A DNA stretch of 64,000 nucleotides from an uncultured bacterium (GCA_905215625.1 CAJMQQ010000001.1:45719-109718), one strand, 5' to 3'. Counted from the stretch's first letter, positions 1-9,570 are shown. Numbers and translations are program-made. Notes: generated by a model from the letters alone, not told the origin.

Positions 1-804
1 GTCCATGTAGTCCGCTGTTTTGAGGACGGCAACGTAATTCACGTAGATGGAAGCGTGGATCCGTTAAGAGACATTGAAACCATTGATTTAGAGCTGATCT
101 TCTCTGACATTGAAGTGTTGGACCGCCGCATCTCTAAAACTGCCAGAAGCGCCATGAACGACAAATCCCTGGCAAAAGAATTAGAGACTTTAAAGGCCTT
201 AAAAGCCCATCTGGAAGATGGAAAACTTGCCAGAAGCTATGAAGCTGCTGATGATGACGAAGCTGCTTTTATTGCAACGTTAAATCTCCTGACTGCAAAG
301 CCGGTTATCTTTGCCGCAAACGTATCCGAAGACGATGTTGCAGATGATGGAAATTCCAATGAACACGTAGCTGCAGTCCGCAAATTTGCCGCTGAAAACA
401 ACAGTGAAGTATTCGTTATCTGCGCCCAGATTGAACAGGAAATTGCAGAATTAGAAGACGATGAAAAGAAAATGTTCTTAGAAGATCTGGGGCTTTCTGA
501 GTCTGGTCTGGACAAACTGATCGCCGCCAGCTACCGTATTTTAGGCCTTATCAGCTACCTGACTGCCGGCGTTACCGAAACCCGCGCATGGACCATTAAA
601 GTAGGTACCAAAGCTCCACAGGCTGCAGGCAAGATTCACTCTGATTTTGAACGTGGATTTATCCGCGCCGAGGTAGTCAACTACCAGGATCTGTTAGACT
701 GCGGCTCCTATAACGGCGCTAAGGAAAAAGGACTGGTCCGCCTGGAAGGAAAAGACTATGTTGTAAAAGACGGCGATGTCGTTCTCTTCCGGTTTAATGT
801 ATAA
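1..804 (+). CDS. ychF: Ribosome-binding ATPase YchF (3' part)
   Basis: The reading frame is already open at base 1 and runs to TAA at 802-804, giving the last 267 residues of a protein whose family is about 365 residues long. YchF is an Obg-related P-loop ATPase that binds ribosomes and responds to oxidative stress. The G1-G3 motifs lie upstream of the window. What is visible is the helical insertion and the C-terminal TGS domain, recognisable from TVGVTETRAW-like text (TAGVTETRAW), the HSDFERGFIRAEV stretch and the terminal KDGDVVLFRFNV. The codons before the first in-window GTG (55) continue the same protein, so that GTG is not a start. A strong terminator follows 25 bases after the stop. 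Confidence 0.96.
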   Translation, partial: VHVVRCFEDGNVIHVDGSVDPLRDIETIDLELIFSDIEVLDRRISKTARSAMNDKSLAKELETLKALKAHLEDGKLARSYEAADDDEAAFIATLNLLTAKPVIFAANVSEDDVADDGNSNEHVAAVRKFAAENNSEVFVICAQIEQEIAELEDDEKKMFLEDLGLSESGLDKLIAASYRILGLISYLTAGVTETRAWTIKVGTKAPQAAGKIHSDFERGFIRAEVVNYQDLLDCGSYNGAKEKGLVRLEGKDYVVKDGDVVLFRFNV

Positions 805-829
805 ATCATAAAACTAATAAATTTGCAGA

Positions 830-871
830 CAGGGCTGAGAACCGGAAACCTCCGGCCATCAGCCCTGTTTT
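830..871 (+). terminator. Intrinsic terminator of ychF
   Basis: A perfect 9-bp stem (cagggctga at 830-838 with tcagccctg at 859-867) is followed by TTTT at 868-871. It ends ychF. It also lies just beyond the stop of the convergent DUF2871 gene, but the T-run on that strand is poor. Confidence 0.85.
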
Positions 872-872
872 A

Positions 873-1286
873 TTATTCTCTGATATTCTTTTTTAATGCT
901 GCAAAAAGCAGAATCAATGCTGCGGTAATCAGAATATGGGAAATTCCTGCAATACCGGAAACTGCTGCATCTGCCGCCCTGGTCAGAGCGATGTTTTTCA
1001 CCTGGATGATTCCTCTGACCAGCATCATCATTACAACAAACGGAAGCGCAATATTGTACAGTACATAAAAATTCCGGAACAGCCTGCTCTCTGACAATTC
1101 CTTATTTTTACAAAATAACGCTAATATGAGAAACAGGAACATTCCAAGTACAAACAAGTGGGTATGCATATAACCCAGCATAGTTTCTCCCGTATATCCG
1201 TTATATTTTGTAAATTCCCTATAAAATACTCCTGCCAGAATCGCGAAAATAAAATACACCATGGAAGTATTTATCATCTTTTTCAT
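873..1286 (-). CDS. DUF2871 family membrane protein
   Basis: A 137-residue hydrophobic protein with about four membrane segments. The start (MKKMINTSMVYFIFAILAGVFYREF when read in pieces), the GYTG loop and a helix beginning YMHTHLFVLGM fit the DUF2871 family, which has no assigned function. The two histidines of the MHTH motif and the positively charged REF after helix 1 are the conserved-looking polar features. It is the last gene of a three-gene minus-strand unit: TetR regulator, 220-residue membrane protein, this gene. Only 1 base separates it from the upstream gene, so translational coupling is likely. Family assignment is by recognised pattern only; the transported or bound substrate is unknown. 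Confidence 0.75.
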   Translation of the reverse strand: MKKMINTSMVYFIFAILAGVFYREFTKYNGYTGETMLGYMHTHLFVLGMFLFLILALFCKNKELSESRLFRNFYVLYNIALPFVVMMMLVRGIIQVKNIALTRAADAAVSGIAGISHILITAALILLFAALKKNIRE

Positions 1287-1287
1287 A

Positions 1288-1950
1288 TTAGTTCTCCTTT
1301 TTCATAGCGTTAAAGCCAATCAAAACGGTCCACACATAGGCGCAGGTTTTAGGAATCATCAGCATCCCAATCATTGGAACCGCATCTGCCCATAAAACAA
1401 CTGGAATGTAAAACCCAAAACTAAGCACAATGGTCATCCACATATGACGGAACGCTTTATCCTGCTGGTTTCTGGCGCTTTGATAAAACAGCACAATCAC
1501 AAGCAAGCCTAACAAGGCAAACGGTATGTTGCGGTAAATTCCCCAGGACAACGGTGCAGACGCGCTTGTCCACTGATTTTGCGGGAACAGGCACAGGGCA
1601 ATGCGGGCGGCCGCCAGTCCATATACCGCCAGGGTCAGTCCGTTTTTCCCCTTAATGCGGTAACGGATTCTCCAGATATAGTATAAAATCACATAAAAAA
1701 TCGTCATCGTAATGGAAGTAATAAATTTCCCAATTCCTAAAAGTGCGGTGAAATTCTCCAGACCTGTGGTACAAAGCGCATAGGCTCTGGGTACTAAGTG
1801 GAAGGAATCCCCCACTCCCAATACGACCGCCATAATGCCGAACAACTGGTACTGCCGGTTTCCTCTGCTCTTTGCAATCATGTAAATTCCCACTGCAATG
1901 ACAAAAATCAAATATACTGCGTCAAATGTTGTTTCTGCAATCGCCTGCAT
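1288..1950 (-). CDS. Multi-pass membrane protein of unknown function
   Basis: A 220-residue protein with roughly seven hydrophobic segments and short charged loops (AKSRGNRQYQ, YRIKGKNG, SARNQQDKAF). I do not recognise a named family. It sits between a TetR regulator (20 bases upstream) and a DUF2871 gene (1 base downstream) and is almost certainly co-transcribed with both. The second helix carries FHLVPRAY and the last helices are rich in Trp and Pro, which is compatible with a small-molecule sensor or transporter, but that is inference. An operon of this shape suggests the TetR protein senses a ligand handled by the two membrane proteins. Confidence 0.7.
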   Translation of the reverse strand: MQAIAETTFDAVYLIFVIAVGIYMIAKSRGNRQYQLFGIMAVVLGVGDSFHLVPRAYALCTTGLENFTALLGIGKFITSITMTIFYVILYYIWRIRYRIKGKNGLTLAVYGLAAARIALCLFPQNQWTSASAPLSWGIYRNIPFALLGLLVIVLFYQSARNQQDKAFRHMWMTIVLSFGFYIPVVLWADAVPMIGMLMIPKTCAYVWTVLIGFNAMKKEN

Positions 1951-1970
1951 ACTATTCCTTCTTTCTACTA

Positions 1971-2531
1971 TTATTTATAAATGACTCTCGAAATCATTTC
2001 CAGTATCCCTCTGCAGTCGTACGTTCTGGTCATAATGGCCGAAAGCATCAGGGAAAAAATGATTTCAATAAATTGTTCCGGAGAAAACTTCTCGTCAAAG
2101 GTTTCCATACACACCTTTTTATCATTCATCAAAGCCTGGTACAACCCTCTCCGGATATGGCTCCAGGATTGCTCCATCCTCTGTTTACCGTCCCGTTTTT
2201 CTTCCTCCAGAAAGCTCATAGGGTGAGACTGGAAAAATTCCGGATACCGCTCGTCCCCCTGCTTCATACTGTCAAAAAGCCACTGGACACAATCTGGGAA
2301 CGTTTCAAAGGTTCCATGAAATTCTGAAAAATGAAAAATATCCTGCCAGATGCTTTCTATGGTTGCTGCCACCAGTTCTGACTTGGAGTCAAAATAATTG
2401 TAAATTGTCCCGACCGAAACCCCGCAGTCTGCAGCCAGCGCCCGGATACTCACCGCCGACCACCCGTGATGTTTCATTCTATCCCTGCTTTTCGCTAAAA
2501 TCGCTTCTCGGGAAGTAACAACCGTATTCAA
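1971..2531 (-). CDS. TetR/AcrR family transcriptional regulator
   Basis: A 186-residue one-component repressor. Residues 8-55 form the N-terminal DNA-binding domain (SREAILAKSRDRMKHHGWSA then a helix-turn-helix ending VGTIYNYFDSKSELV, the classic TetR signature). The C-terminal part is the variable ligand-binding domain and has no recognisable ligand class. It is the first gene of the unit with two membrane proteins. The start ATG at 2531 follows GGAGGCG on the minus strand at a normal distance. A perfect 15-bp palindrome overlaps its own -10 box, so autorepression of the whole operon is likely. Confidence 0.92.
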   Translation of the reverse strand: MNTVVTSREAILAKSRDRMKHHGWSAVSIRALAADCGVSVGTIYNYFDSKSELVAATIESIWQDIFHFSEFHGTFETFPDCVQWLFDSMKQGDERYPEFFQSHPMSFLEEEKRDGKQRMEQSWSHIRRGLYQALMNDKKVCMETFDEKFSPEQFIEIIFSLMLSAIMTRTYDCRGILEMISRVIYK

Positions 2532-2569
2532 GAAAAACGCCTCCTTTGTGTTGCTAAGAATGTCTCAAT

Positions 2570-2611
2570 ATGAACATTGTTCATTTTACTCTATCTTTTT
2601 TTATCCGTCAA
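2570..2611 (-). promoter_or_regulatory. Promoter with TetR operator palindrome
   Basis: On the minus strand a -35 TTGACG (2611-2606), a 17-base spacer and a -10 TAAAAT (2588-2583) precede the TetR gene. The palindrome ATGAACATTGTTCAT occupies 2570-2584, with 7-bp perfect arms around one central base, and overlaps the downstream part of the -10. This geometry fits a TetR-type repressor blocking RNA polymerase. That the adjacent TetR protein binds here is inference. Confidence 0.8.
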
Positions 2612-2627
2612 GTAAAAAACAGACAAG

Positions 2628-2660
2628 AAAAAAATCAGGCAGGTGTATCATCTTCCTGCC
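2628..2660 (-). terminator. Intrinsic terminator of the GGDEF/EAL gene
   Basis: Read on the minus strand, GGCAGG (2660-2655) and CCTGCC (2643-2638) form a 6-bp stem followed, after TGA, by seven T residues (2634-2628). It lies 31 bases after the stop of the GGDEF/EAL gene. Confidence 0.8.
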
Positions 2661-2691
2661 CGTTTTTCTCCTTGTCTGAACTATAGTTTTC

Positions 2692-5493
2692 TCAGCGTGC
2701 TGCCCCTCTTATTTTCTGGACCAGCAATTCTTCAAAATCTTCCATCGGCATCGGCCTTGCAAACCAGTAGCCCTGACCTTCTTCGCAGCCGATATTTTTT
2801 AAAATATCTGCCTGCTCTTCGGTTTCAATCCCTTCGCATACCAGGTGGTAGCCCAGCCCCTTTACCATGGCAACCAGTTGTTTTAAGAATCTGACGCCTT
2901 GATCATTGGATTCGCAGTAATGAACAAACACTCGATCCAGCTTGATCGTATCCACCGGAATATCAATCAGCATATTCAGCATGGAGTAGCCTGATCCGAA
3001 ATCATCCATTGCCGTCCGGAAGTGCTTTTTCCGAAATTGTCCAAATATGCTCTTGATATGATGATAATCATTTACGGGTACTGTCCCCGTCTCTGTCAGC
3101 TCTATTTCAATTACAGAAGAATCCAGTCCATGTTTATCCAGCACATTCTGGTATTTTTCTACCGTATCCAGCCTTGACGCATGGCGTAATGACAAGTTTA
3201 CCGCAATGGGGATATACACATTCCAGCTCTGGATGATTTTTTCCTGAAAAGCTGCTACCTGCTCCAATACATACATATCCAGTTCTGCAATCCGGCCATT
3301 TTTCTCGTACAGCGGTATAAATTCATCAGGATAGATCATGGTTCCATCCTGCCGTTTCCACCTTATCAGAGCCTCTGCCCCTGTGATTGAAAAATCCTGC
3401 AAAGAAAATCTGGGCTGGAAATACACCTGGAATTCCCCATTCTCCATAGCAGAAGACATCCCATTGATAATCTCGTTTTCCTGTTGTTTTCTCTTTGCCA
3501 TATGAGAATCATAAATCACAACCGAGCTTTTTCCATCTTTTTTCACCTGGCATCTGGCATAATTAGCAGCGTCAATGGCCGCCGAAGAACTAATATCCCC
3601 GCTCTGAACCGGATAAATGCCTGTCCGGATAAAAAAGCTGATTCCTTTAAAACGGCCTATCTGCTTTTTCAGAAACGCTTCGTTCAGCCTGTTAAACTTT
3701 TCAGCCGCCTGCTCCGGACTCTGACAGGCCATAAAAATTACAAACTGATCGGCTACAACTCTGGAAAAATATGTGTCCTGCTCATTTTCCAGCATTTCAA
3801 TCAGATAATTGCTGTACTCTTTAAGCACCTGATCGCCCATTCTGTAACCGTATTTCTGATTAAAATATTTAAAATTATCAAAGTCGCTGTAAACCATTAC
3901 ATGAGACTTTGCATAACCGCCTACAATCATTCTTTCCGTTTCTTCCTTAAACTTAGGGAAAGACAAAAGCCCCGTCAGAGAATCATAATGCAATGCACCG
4001 AGGGAGTTCTGGTGAACCATGTTCAGCACCTGGCTTTTGGCCAGATGAGCGGAAATAATCTTGGTCAGTTCTCCCAACTGGCTGCGGTTTTGCTTGCTCC
4101 AATACCGTTTCTGACCACAAACCACATAAGAAATCGCCCCCGTATACTTTCCTTCACAATACATTGCTGCATACAATACAGTTTTGGCGTCTCCCTGCAT
4201 CAAAAGATTTTGAGCGTCCTGGGAATACATAGACATATTGTCGTAATGAAGAACCGTCGTTCCATATTCATCATAACTTTGGAATAGGGTAAGAAAGTCT
4301 TCTTTTGTAAAGCTTCCTGGAACCTTCAGAACTTCCGGCGCCGACGGCGACGTCCACTGATACTGGCGGCCAGTCTGCATGGCTTTAATATCCGTCTGAA
4401 TAACCGTAATCCGATCCAGGCTGAAACGGATTCCGATAATTTTCATCAGCAGTTCCATTGCCGCGTTAAAACTGTTCATTTTTTCAAATACTTCGAATGC
4501 TGTGGAAATAATGTCATTTCTCAGATAGCGGGCATCCAGGCCTTCCACAAAGTTCTCCATCGTCCTGTTGGCCAAAAGCTCAAACTGCTTTAAATTATCA
4601 CAGATTTCATAACGGTTTTTCCCATTCTCTTTTGCTTCATAAAGCGCCCAGTCCGCATTTTCGAATAACTGGTCATAATTATAACCAGAAATATTTTCCG
4701 GCAGAAAACACGTACCTACGCTGCAGGTCATCGAATAGTCCCTCTCGTCAAACTTCAAATTCCGTACTGCCTCTATCAACTGGCCTGCTTTTTTTAACAG
4801 CATTCCATGGGAAATGTCTTTTAGGAAAATAACAAACTCATCTCCGCCAGCCCTTACTAAAATATCCTTTTTGTCAAACAGATCCATAAACAGCCTGGAA
4901 ACTTTCTGCAGAACCAGATCGCCAAACCGATGGCCGAATACGTCATTTACAGACTTAAAATAGTCAATGTCTACCACCATCATGCCGCAGGACGCATAAG
5001 GATTCTTATTTATTAAATACTCATTAATCAATTCCCTTCCGAAAAACTGATTATAAAGTTTGGTCATGGGATCCCGTTTGACCTGCTCTTCCAGAACCTT
5101 TTCCCTCTGCCGCTCTTTTGTCTCATTGCGGGCAATCCCAACAAAGCTTTTCCTGTTTTCCATTTTATCCATAAATGGGTCAACATCAAGAATCCTGGTT
5201 ACTACATTTTGAGCTGTTTCCAGAAAACGAACCTCAATCTGATGCTGTAAATACCCCTTGCAGATTTCTTCCATTTTCCAGCAATCTTCAGGATGGACAG
5301 AATTGTCTTTTCTCAAATGAGCCAGATAATTATCTTTTCTTGTTGCCGCTTCCAGATTTGAATCATAGATAATCATCCGATCTACTTCGGGAATGTATTC
5401 AAAAACTTCAATCCCGTTTCTCATCAGATTCGCCATAATTATCTGAAGCTTTTCTTTATTTTCCAGGTAACCTTCCCAGTCCATTTTTTTCAT
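2692..5493 (-). CDS. Dual GGDEF / EAL cyclic-di-GMP signalling protein
   Basis: A 933-residue soluble protein. Residues 1-130 look like a PAS-type sensor. A first GGDEF domain (about 140-300) has an intact GGDEF at 216-220, so diguanylate cyclase activity is expected; the inhibitory RxxD site is replaced by DKKD. A GAF-like stretch follows (about 320-490). A second GGDEF-fold (about 503-660) has VADQF at 580-584 and is probably inactive. The EAL domain (about 675-925) keeps EAL at 707-709 and the downstream VNLS, LTETG, DDFGSG, IKLDR and CEGIE motifs, so phosphodiesterase activity is also expected. It is monocistronic, with GGAG before the ATG and a good terminator. No membrane segment was seen, so it senses a cytoplasmic signal. 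Confidence 0.95.
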   Translation of the reverse strand: MKKMDWEGYLENKEKLQIIMANLMRNGIEVFEYIPEVDRMIIYDSNLEAATRKDNYLAHLRKDNSVHPEDCWKMEEICKGYLQHQIEVRFLETAQNVVTRILDVDPFMDKMENRKSFVGIARNETKERQREKVLEEQVKRDPMTKLYNQFFGRELINEYLINKNPYASCGMMVVDIDYFKSVNDVFGHRFGDLVLQKVSRLFMDLFDKKDILVRAGGDEFVIFLKDISHGMLLKKAGQLIEAVRNLKFDERDYSMTCSVGTCFLPENISGYNYDQLFENADWALYEAKENGKNRYEICDNLKQFELLANRTMENFVEGLDARYLRNDIISTAFEVFEKMNSFNAAMELLMKIIGIRFSLDRITVIQTDIKAMQTGRQYQWTSPSAPEVLKVPGSFTKEDFLTLFQSYDEYGTTVLHYDNMSMYSQDAQNLLMQGDAKTVLYAAMYCEGKYTGAISYVVCGQKRYWSKQNRSQLGELTKIISAHLAKSQVLNMVHQNSLGALHYDSLTGLLSFPKFKEETERMIVGGYAKSHVMVYSDFDNFKYFNQKYGYRMGDQVLKEYSNYLIEMLENEQDTYFSRVVADQFVIFMACQSPEQAAEKFNRLNEAFLKKQIGRFKGISFFIRTGIYPVQSGDISSSAAIDAANYARCQVKKDGKSSVVIYDSHMAKRKQQENEIINGMSSAMENGEFQVYFQPRFSLQDFSITGAEALIRWKRQDGTMIYPDEFIPLYEKNGRIAELDMYVLEQVAAFQEKIIQSWNVYIPIAVNLSLRHASRLDTVEKYQNVLDKHGLDSSVIEIELTETGTVPVNDYHHIKSIFGQFRKKHFRTAMDDFGSGYSMLNMLIDIPVDTIKLDRVFVHYCESNDQGVRFLKQLVAMVKGLGYHLVCEGIETEEQADILKNIGCEEGQGYWFARPMPMEDFEELLVQKIRGAAR

Positions 5494-5607
5494 CGATTTC
5501 TCCTAAATATGTTCAGTAAACGAGGTACATCTCCATTTCCAGTATTATTCGCATTTTAGCCTTATTATAGTCATATTCTTTCAAAAATACAAGGAGGTTC
5601 TTTTTTG

Positions 5608-6129
5608 TTAATACTCTATTCCAATTCTGGCTGAAATTCCTTTTTCGTATGGGTGGCGGATCAGTTTCATTTCTGTAATGTAATCTGCCAGTTCCTGCAT
5701 CCTCTGGGATGGGTTCCGGCCGGTTAACACAACTTCCAGGTCATGGGAGTCCTGCTCCTTTTGCTTCTCCAGCCACTGGACTACCGCGTCTTCTGAAACC
5801 AACTGGTAATTGCAGGCCGCCATGATTTCATCTAAAATTATCAGGTCAAATTCTTCTGCCTGGGTTTTCACCTCTTCAAACTGCTGGCTGTAATATTCTG
5901 CCGCTTCTTTTTTCTGCTGGTCTGTCATGCGAAAGTAAAATCCAAACGTCTTTTTGCATGGCATTACCTGGATTTTCGGAATTCCGGAAAGCACCGGCAC
6001 TTCCCCTGAATCGTCTGTTTTTAAGAAACGGGCAATCAGTACCCGCTTTCCTCTTCCTGCCGCCCGGACAGCCAGACCTAACGCTGCTGTTGTCTTTCCC
6101 TTTCCATCTCCGCAATAAATCTGAATCAT
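5608..6129 (-). CDS. cobO: Cob(I)yrinic acid a,c-diamide adenosyltransferase
   Basis: A 173-residue ATP:corrinoid adenosyltransferase of the CobA/CobO/BtuR type, which puts the 5'-deoxyadenosyl ligand on reduced corrinoids in coenzyme B12 synthesis or salvage. The unusual P-loop GDGKGKTTAALG is at residues 7-18, ILDEIMAA gives the Walker B region, and VVLTGRNP is the family C-terminal motif. Length is normal (about 175-200). The start has a textbook AGGAGG. It is the last gene of a gltX - helicase - cobO run, 44 bases below the helicase. No other cobalamin gene is in the window, so salvage rather than a local biosynthetic cluster is suggested. Confidence 0.93.
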   Translation of the reverse strand: MIQIYCGDGKGKTTAALGLAVRAAGRGKRVLIARFLKTDDSGEVPVLSGIPKIQVMPCKKTFGFYFRMTDQQKKEAAEYYSQQFEEVKTQAEEFDLIILDEIMAACNYQLVSEDAVVQWLEKQKEQDSHDLEVVLTGRNPSQRMQELADYITEMKLIRHPYEKGISARIGIEY

Positions 6130-6173
6130 ATCTTCCTCCTGTGATACCTGGTTCTCCTTGTCAAAAGATACTG

Positions 6174-8027
6174 CTAACGCCCCATATATTCCCGCACAAA
6201 TCTGGAGACTTCCTGCCGTTTATGGTAGCGTTCTTTGGTATAATAAACATGAAGCCGGTCTTTTGCCCTGGTCATGGCTACGTAAAACATCCGCCGCTCT
6301 TCTTCCATATCGGCATCCAGGGCCGCCTTGTTGTGAGGCGCAACCCCTTCATTGGCATCTGGAATATAGACTACGGGAAATTCTAGTCCTTTTGCCCCAT
6401 GCATGGTCATAATTGCTACGCTTTCTTCTTCCTGTTCCGAAGCTTCCCTTGCTTCCTGAGACTTCTGCGCCAGTTGTTCTTTATATTCTGCCATATGGAT
6501 TTTCCATGCTTCTAAAGTCTTGTAACCTGCCGCGCTTTCTGCCAGCTGATCGGCAATCTCCATCAGCTCATCGGCCTTTAACCGTCTGGCCTCAGCATAC
6601 TCTTTTAAATACTCGTCATACCCGATTGCTTTCCGGATATAGTTGACAGCCGCCACCGGAGCCATGCCTTTTAACATTGCTAAATCGTATTCCAACTGAT
6701 CCAGCCGGTCCAGCATCCATCCCCTATCCTGGTAAAAAGATTTTAATTTTTCCAGATCTACCTGGGGACTGTCAAACGCGTCCCTGCTGACGTATCGTTT
6801 TGGACGGTTGATGATCCGCAGGAAAAGGCCTCTGTCCCTGCTTCCTTGGCCAATCTCCATATAGGAAAGAATGTCTCTTGCAATCCAGTGTTCGTAAACA
6901 TTTGGAAGCAGATCCTTCATCCGGAAGGGGATGTTGTATTCCATAAACTTTTCCACCAGAAGCCTGGCTCCGATGTTGGTACGAAACAGTACCGCCACAT
7001 CCCCATACGGCAGTCCGGCTTTGTGGTAATCCCGAATTTCCTCTGCAATGGAAACCACTTCTTCCCTGGCATCCTCAAACACCCTGGTAATTACCGGTTT
7101 TCCCTGGCCCCTGACTGCCTGAAGTTCTTTTGGAAAACGCTTTTCATTGTGACAGATTAGCCTGCCTGCCGCTTCCACAATTTCTTTGGAAGATCGGTAG
7201 TTGACTGCCAGCAGCGTCTTTTTTGCCTGGGGATAGTCTTTTTCAAATCCCAGCATAATTTCCGGCCTGGACCCCCGGAACCGGTAAATGGACTGGTCAT
7301 CGTCTCCTACAATAAACAGGTTGTTTTCCGGAAAAGCCATCATTTTCACAATCTCATACTGAATCCGGTTAATGTCCTGAAATTCGTCAATGAGAATATA
7401 CTGGTATTTTTTCTGCCAGGCCGCCAGAATATCTTTTCTCTGACGGAACAGCTCATAACACATGGTCAGCATATCGTCAAAATCCACCAGGGAATTGGTT
7501 CTCAAAAAGTGCTCATATCCCTGATACAATCCCTTAAAAATATCTCCTCCGCAGTTTTTGGAGTAGTAGTGCTCCAGACTCAGCATTTCTCCTTTTACGA
7601 TGCTGATTTCTGTCAGAATGGAAGAAATAAATTCGTTTTCATCTTCTACATCCAAATCCAGCCGATCCATCTGCTTCCGGATGCACTGGATTTTCTGATC
7701 CTCCCGTACAATATTGTCTGCTGTAAACCCGTAAGCCAGCTTTAATATCCGGAAAAAGACAGAGTGGAAGGTGCCAAAACTGACCCTTCCACTGCTTGCT
7801 GCTTCTTCTTTTTCGGACATTTTATTGTAGCGCTCTTCCATTTCCCTGGCCGCTGCCCTGGTAAAGGTAATAACCAGAATGGACGATGGACTGACGCCGC
7901 CGTAACGGGTCAGGTAGCGGATCCGGTTGGTGATAACCGTTGTCTTTCCGGAACCGGGGCCTGCCAGTACCAGCATCGGACCCTCTTTGTGCAGAATCGC
8001 CTGCTTCTGCGCCTCGTTAAATGCCAT
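6174..8027 (-). CDS. UvrD/PcrA-type superfamily 1 DNA helicase
   Basis: A compact 617-residue 3'-5' DNA helicase. Motifs in order: Q-motif FNEAQKQAIL, Walker A AGPGSGKTT (about residues 24-32), DEFQDIN Walker B, GDDDQSIYRFRGS motif III, NYRSS motif IV, MTMHGAKGLEFPVV motif V and RRMFYVAMTRAK motif VI. It is shorter than PcrA (about 720-750), mainly in the accessory subdomains and C-terminal tail. The start MAFNEAQ at 8027 is preferred because GGAG lies about 8 bases upstream; a longer frame would begin inside gltX without a ribosome site. Only 1 base separates it from the gltX stop, so the two are coupled. Confidence 0.93.
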   Translation of the reverse strand: MAFNEAQKQAILHKEGPMLVLAGPGSGKTTVITNRIRYLTRYGGVSPSSILVITFTRAAAREMEERYNKMSEKEEAASSGRVSFGTFHSVFFRILKLAYGFTADNIVREDQKIQCIRKQMDRLDLDVEDENEFISSILTEISIVKGEMLSLEHYYSKNCGGDIFKGLYQGYEHFLRTNSLVDFDDMLTMCYELFRQRKDILAAWQKKYQYILIDEFQDINRIQYEIVKMMAFPENNLFIVGDDDQSIYRFRGSRPEIMLGFEKDYPQAKKTLLAVNYRSSKEIVEAAGRLICHNEKRFPKELQAVRGQGKPVITRVFEDAREEVVSIAEEIRDYHKAGLPYGDVAVLFRTNIGARLLVEKFMEYNIPFRMKDLLPNVYEHWIARDILSYMEIGQGSRDRGLFLRIINRPKRYVSRDAFDSPQVDLEKLKSFYQDRGWMLDRLDQLEYDLAMLKGMAPVAAVNYIRKAIGYDEYLKEYAEARRLKADELMEIADQLAESAAGYKTLEAWKIHMAEYKEQLAQKSQEAREASEQEEESVAIMTMHGAKGLEFPVVYIPDANEGVAPHNKAALDADMEEERRMFYVAMTRAKDRLHVYYTKERYHKRQEVSRFVREYMGR

Positions 8028-8028
8028 A

Positions 8029-9483
8029 TTAGTTCTCCAAAAGTTCAATTCCTTTGCGGATTCTCTTTAAAGATTCTTCTTTGCCCAGCACTTCCATAAT
8101 CTCAGTAGCGCCTGCCGGAGTCATCTGTTTGCCGGACACGGCGGTACGGATTGGCCACATTACAAAGCCGGTCTTTACTCCCTTTTCGCTGACATACTGG
8201 GACAGCTTTTCATAAAGAGCGTCATTGCTGAAATCTTCCTGCGCCTCTAAAATCGGCAGGATTTCACGCAGGGTCTCTAAAGAGTTTTCCTGTGTGGTCT
8301 TCATCTTCTTATGGGCATACATTGCTGGATCGTATTCTGGTAATTCCTCAAAGAAATCAATGTGTTCTTTAATGTCTGGGAATACTTCGATTCTGGTCTT
8401 TACCATTGCGGCAATCTTCTTTAAATCCAGATCCTTTTTGATGACTTCTTTTAAGTACGGCTCTGCCATCTCGTAAAATTTGTCAAAGTCCATTGATTTC
8501 ATGTATTCGCCGTTCATCCAGCGAAGCTTGGTCATGTCAAATACGGCTGGAGACTTGCTCATTCTGCGGTAATCGAACTCTTTTACCATCTCGTCTAAGG
8601 AAAAAATCTCCCGGTTGTCTTCCGGAGACCAGCCAAGCAGAGCTACGTAGTTGACAACTGCTTCTGAGATAAAGCCCTGGTCAATTAAATCTTCATAAGA
8701 AGAATGACCGCTTCTCTTGCTCAGCTTCTTATGCTCTTCGTTGGTAATCAGCGGGCAGTGTACATAAACCGGCACTTCCCATCCAAATGCGTCGTAAAGG
8801 CGATTGTATTTCGGAGAAGAAGATAAATACTCATTTCCCCGGACTACGTGGGTAATTCCCATTAAATGGTCGTCTACTACGTTTGCAAAGTTGTAGGTTG
8901 GATAGCCGTCAGATTTGATCAGTACCATGTCGTCCAGTTCGTCGTTATTGACTGTAATATCTCCGTAAATCTCGTCATGGAAGGTGGTCGTTCCTTCTGT
9001 CGGGTTGTTCTGGCGGATTACGTAAGGTACGCCTGCAGCCAGTTTTTCTTCGATTTCTTCTTTGGAAAGATTCAGGCAATGCTTGTCATATACCATGATT
9101 TCTTCGCCGTTTACATTCTTTTTTAAAGAATCCAGACGTTCCTGGGTACAGAAACAGTAATAAGCCTCACCTTTTTCAATCAGCTTCTTTGCATACTCTA
9201 AGTAAATGCCCAAAGCCTGACGCTCACTCTGTACATATGGGCCTACTCCGCCGTCTTTGTCTGGTCCTTCATCATGGATCAGGCCTGTCTTTTCCAGGGT
9301 GCGGTAAATGATTTCTACTGCCCCTTCTACGTAGCGCTCCTGATCGGTGTCTTCGATTCTAAGAAGAAAATCGCCTCCCTCATGCTTGGCAATCAGGTAT
9401 GCGTATAATGCGGTTCTTAAATTTCCTACGTGCATCCGTCCAGTTGGACTGGGTGCGTATCTGGTTCTTACTTTTTTACTCAT
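8029..9483 (-). CDS. gltX: Glutamyl-tRNA synthetase
   Basis: A 484-residue class Ib aminoacyl-tRNA synthetase that charges tRNA-Glu (and possibly tRNA-Gln in organisms using GatCAB). The HIGH-type signature is [13 protein letters not shown] near the N-terminus, and the KMSKS loop reads [18 protein letters not shown] and the VRGNEYLSS motif are typical of GltX. The start [13 protein letters not shown] at 9483 has GGAGG 5-6 bases upstream; an in-frame ATG four codons earlier lacks good spacing. It heads the operon with the helicase and cobO. Confidence 0.96.
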   Translation of the reverse strand: MSKKVRTRYAPSPTGRMHVGNLRTALYAYLIAKHEGGDFLLRIEDTDQERYVEGAVEIIYRTLEKTGLIHDEGPDKDGGVGPYVQSERQALGIYLEYAKKLIEKGEAYYCFCTQERLDSLKKNVNGEEIMVYDKHCLNLSKEEIEEKLAAGVPYVIRQNNPTEGTTTFHDEIYGDITVNNDELDDMVLIKSDGYPTYNFANVVDDHLMGITHVVRGNEYLSSSPKYNRLYDAFGWEVPVYVHCPLITNEEHKKLSKRSGHSSYEDLIDQGFISEAVVNYVALLGWSPEDNREIFSLDEMVKEFDYRRMSKSPAVFDMTKLRWMNGEYMKSMDFDKFYEMAEPYLKEVIKKDLDLKKIAAMVKTRIEVFPDIKEHIDFFEELPEYDPAMYAHKKMKTTQENSLETLREILPILEAQEDFSNDALYEKLSQYVSEKGVKTGFVMWPIRTAVSGKQMTPAGATEIMEVLGKEESLKRIRKGIELLEN

Positions 9484-9528
9484 GGGTTCCTCCATTTGTC
9501 TGTCTATGACACAATCTTATTCCTGCCT

Positions 9529-9557
9529 ATTATAGCGCGGGCAGACAGAAAAAACAA
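9529..9557 (-). promoter_or_regulatory. Promoter of gltX
   Basis: Minus-strand -35 TTGTTT (9557-9552), a 17-base spacer and a perfect -10 TATAAT (9534-9529), placed about 45 bases before the gltX ATG. Confidence 0.75.
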
Positions 9558-9570
9558 TCCCTTAACTGCC

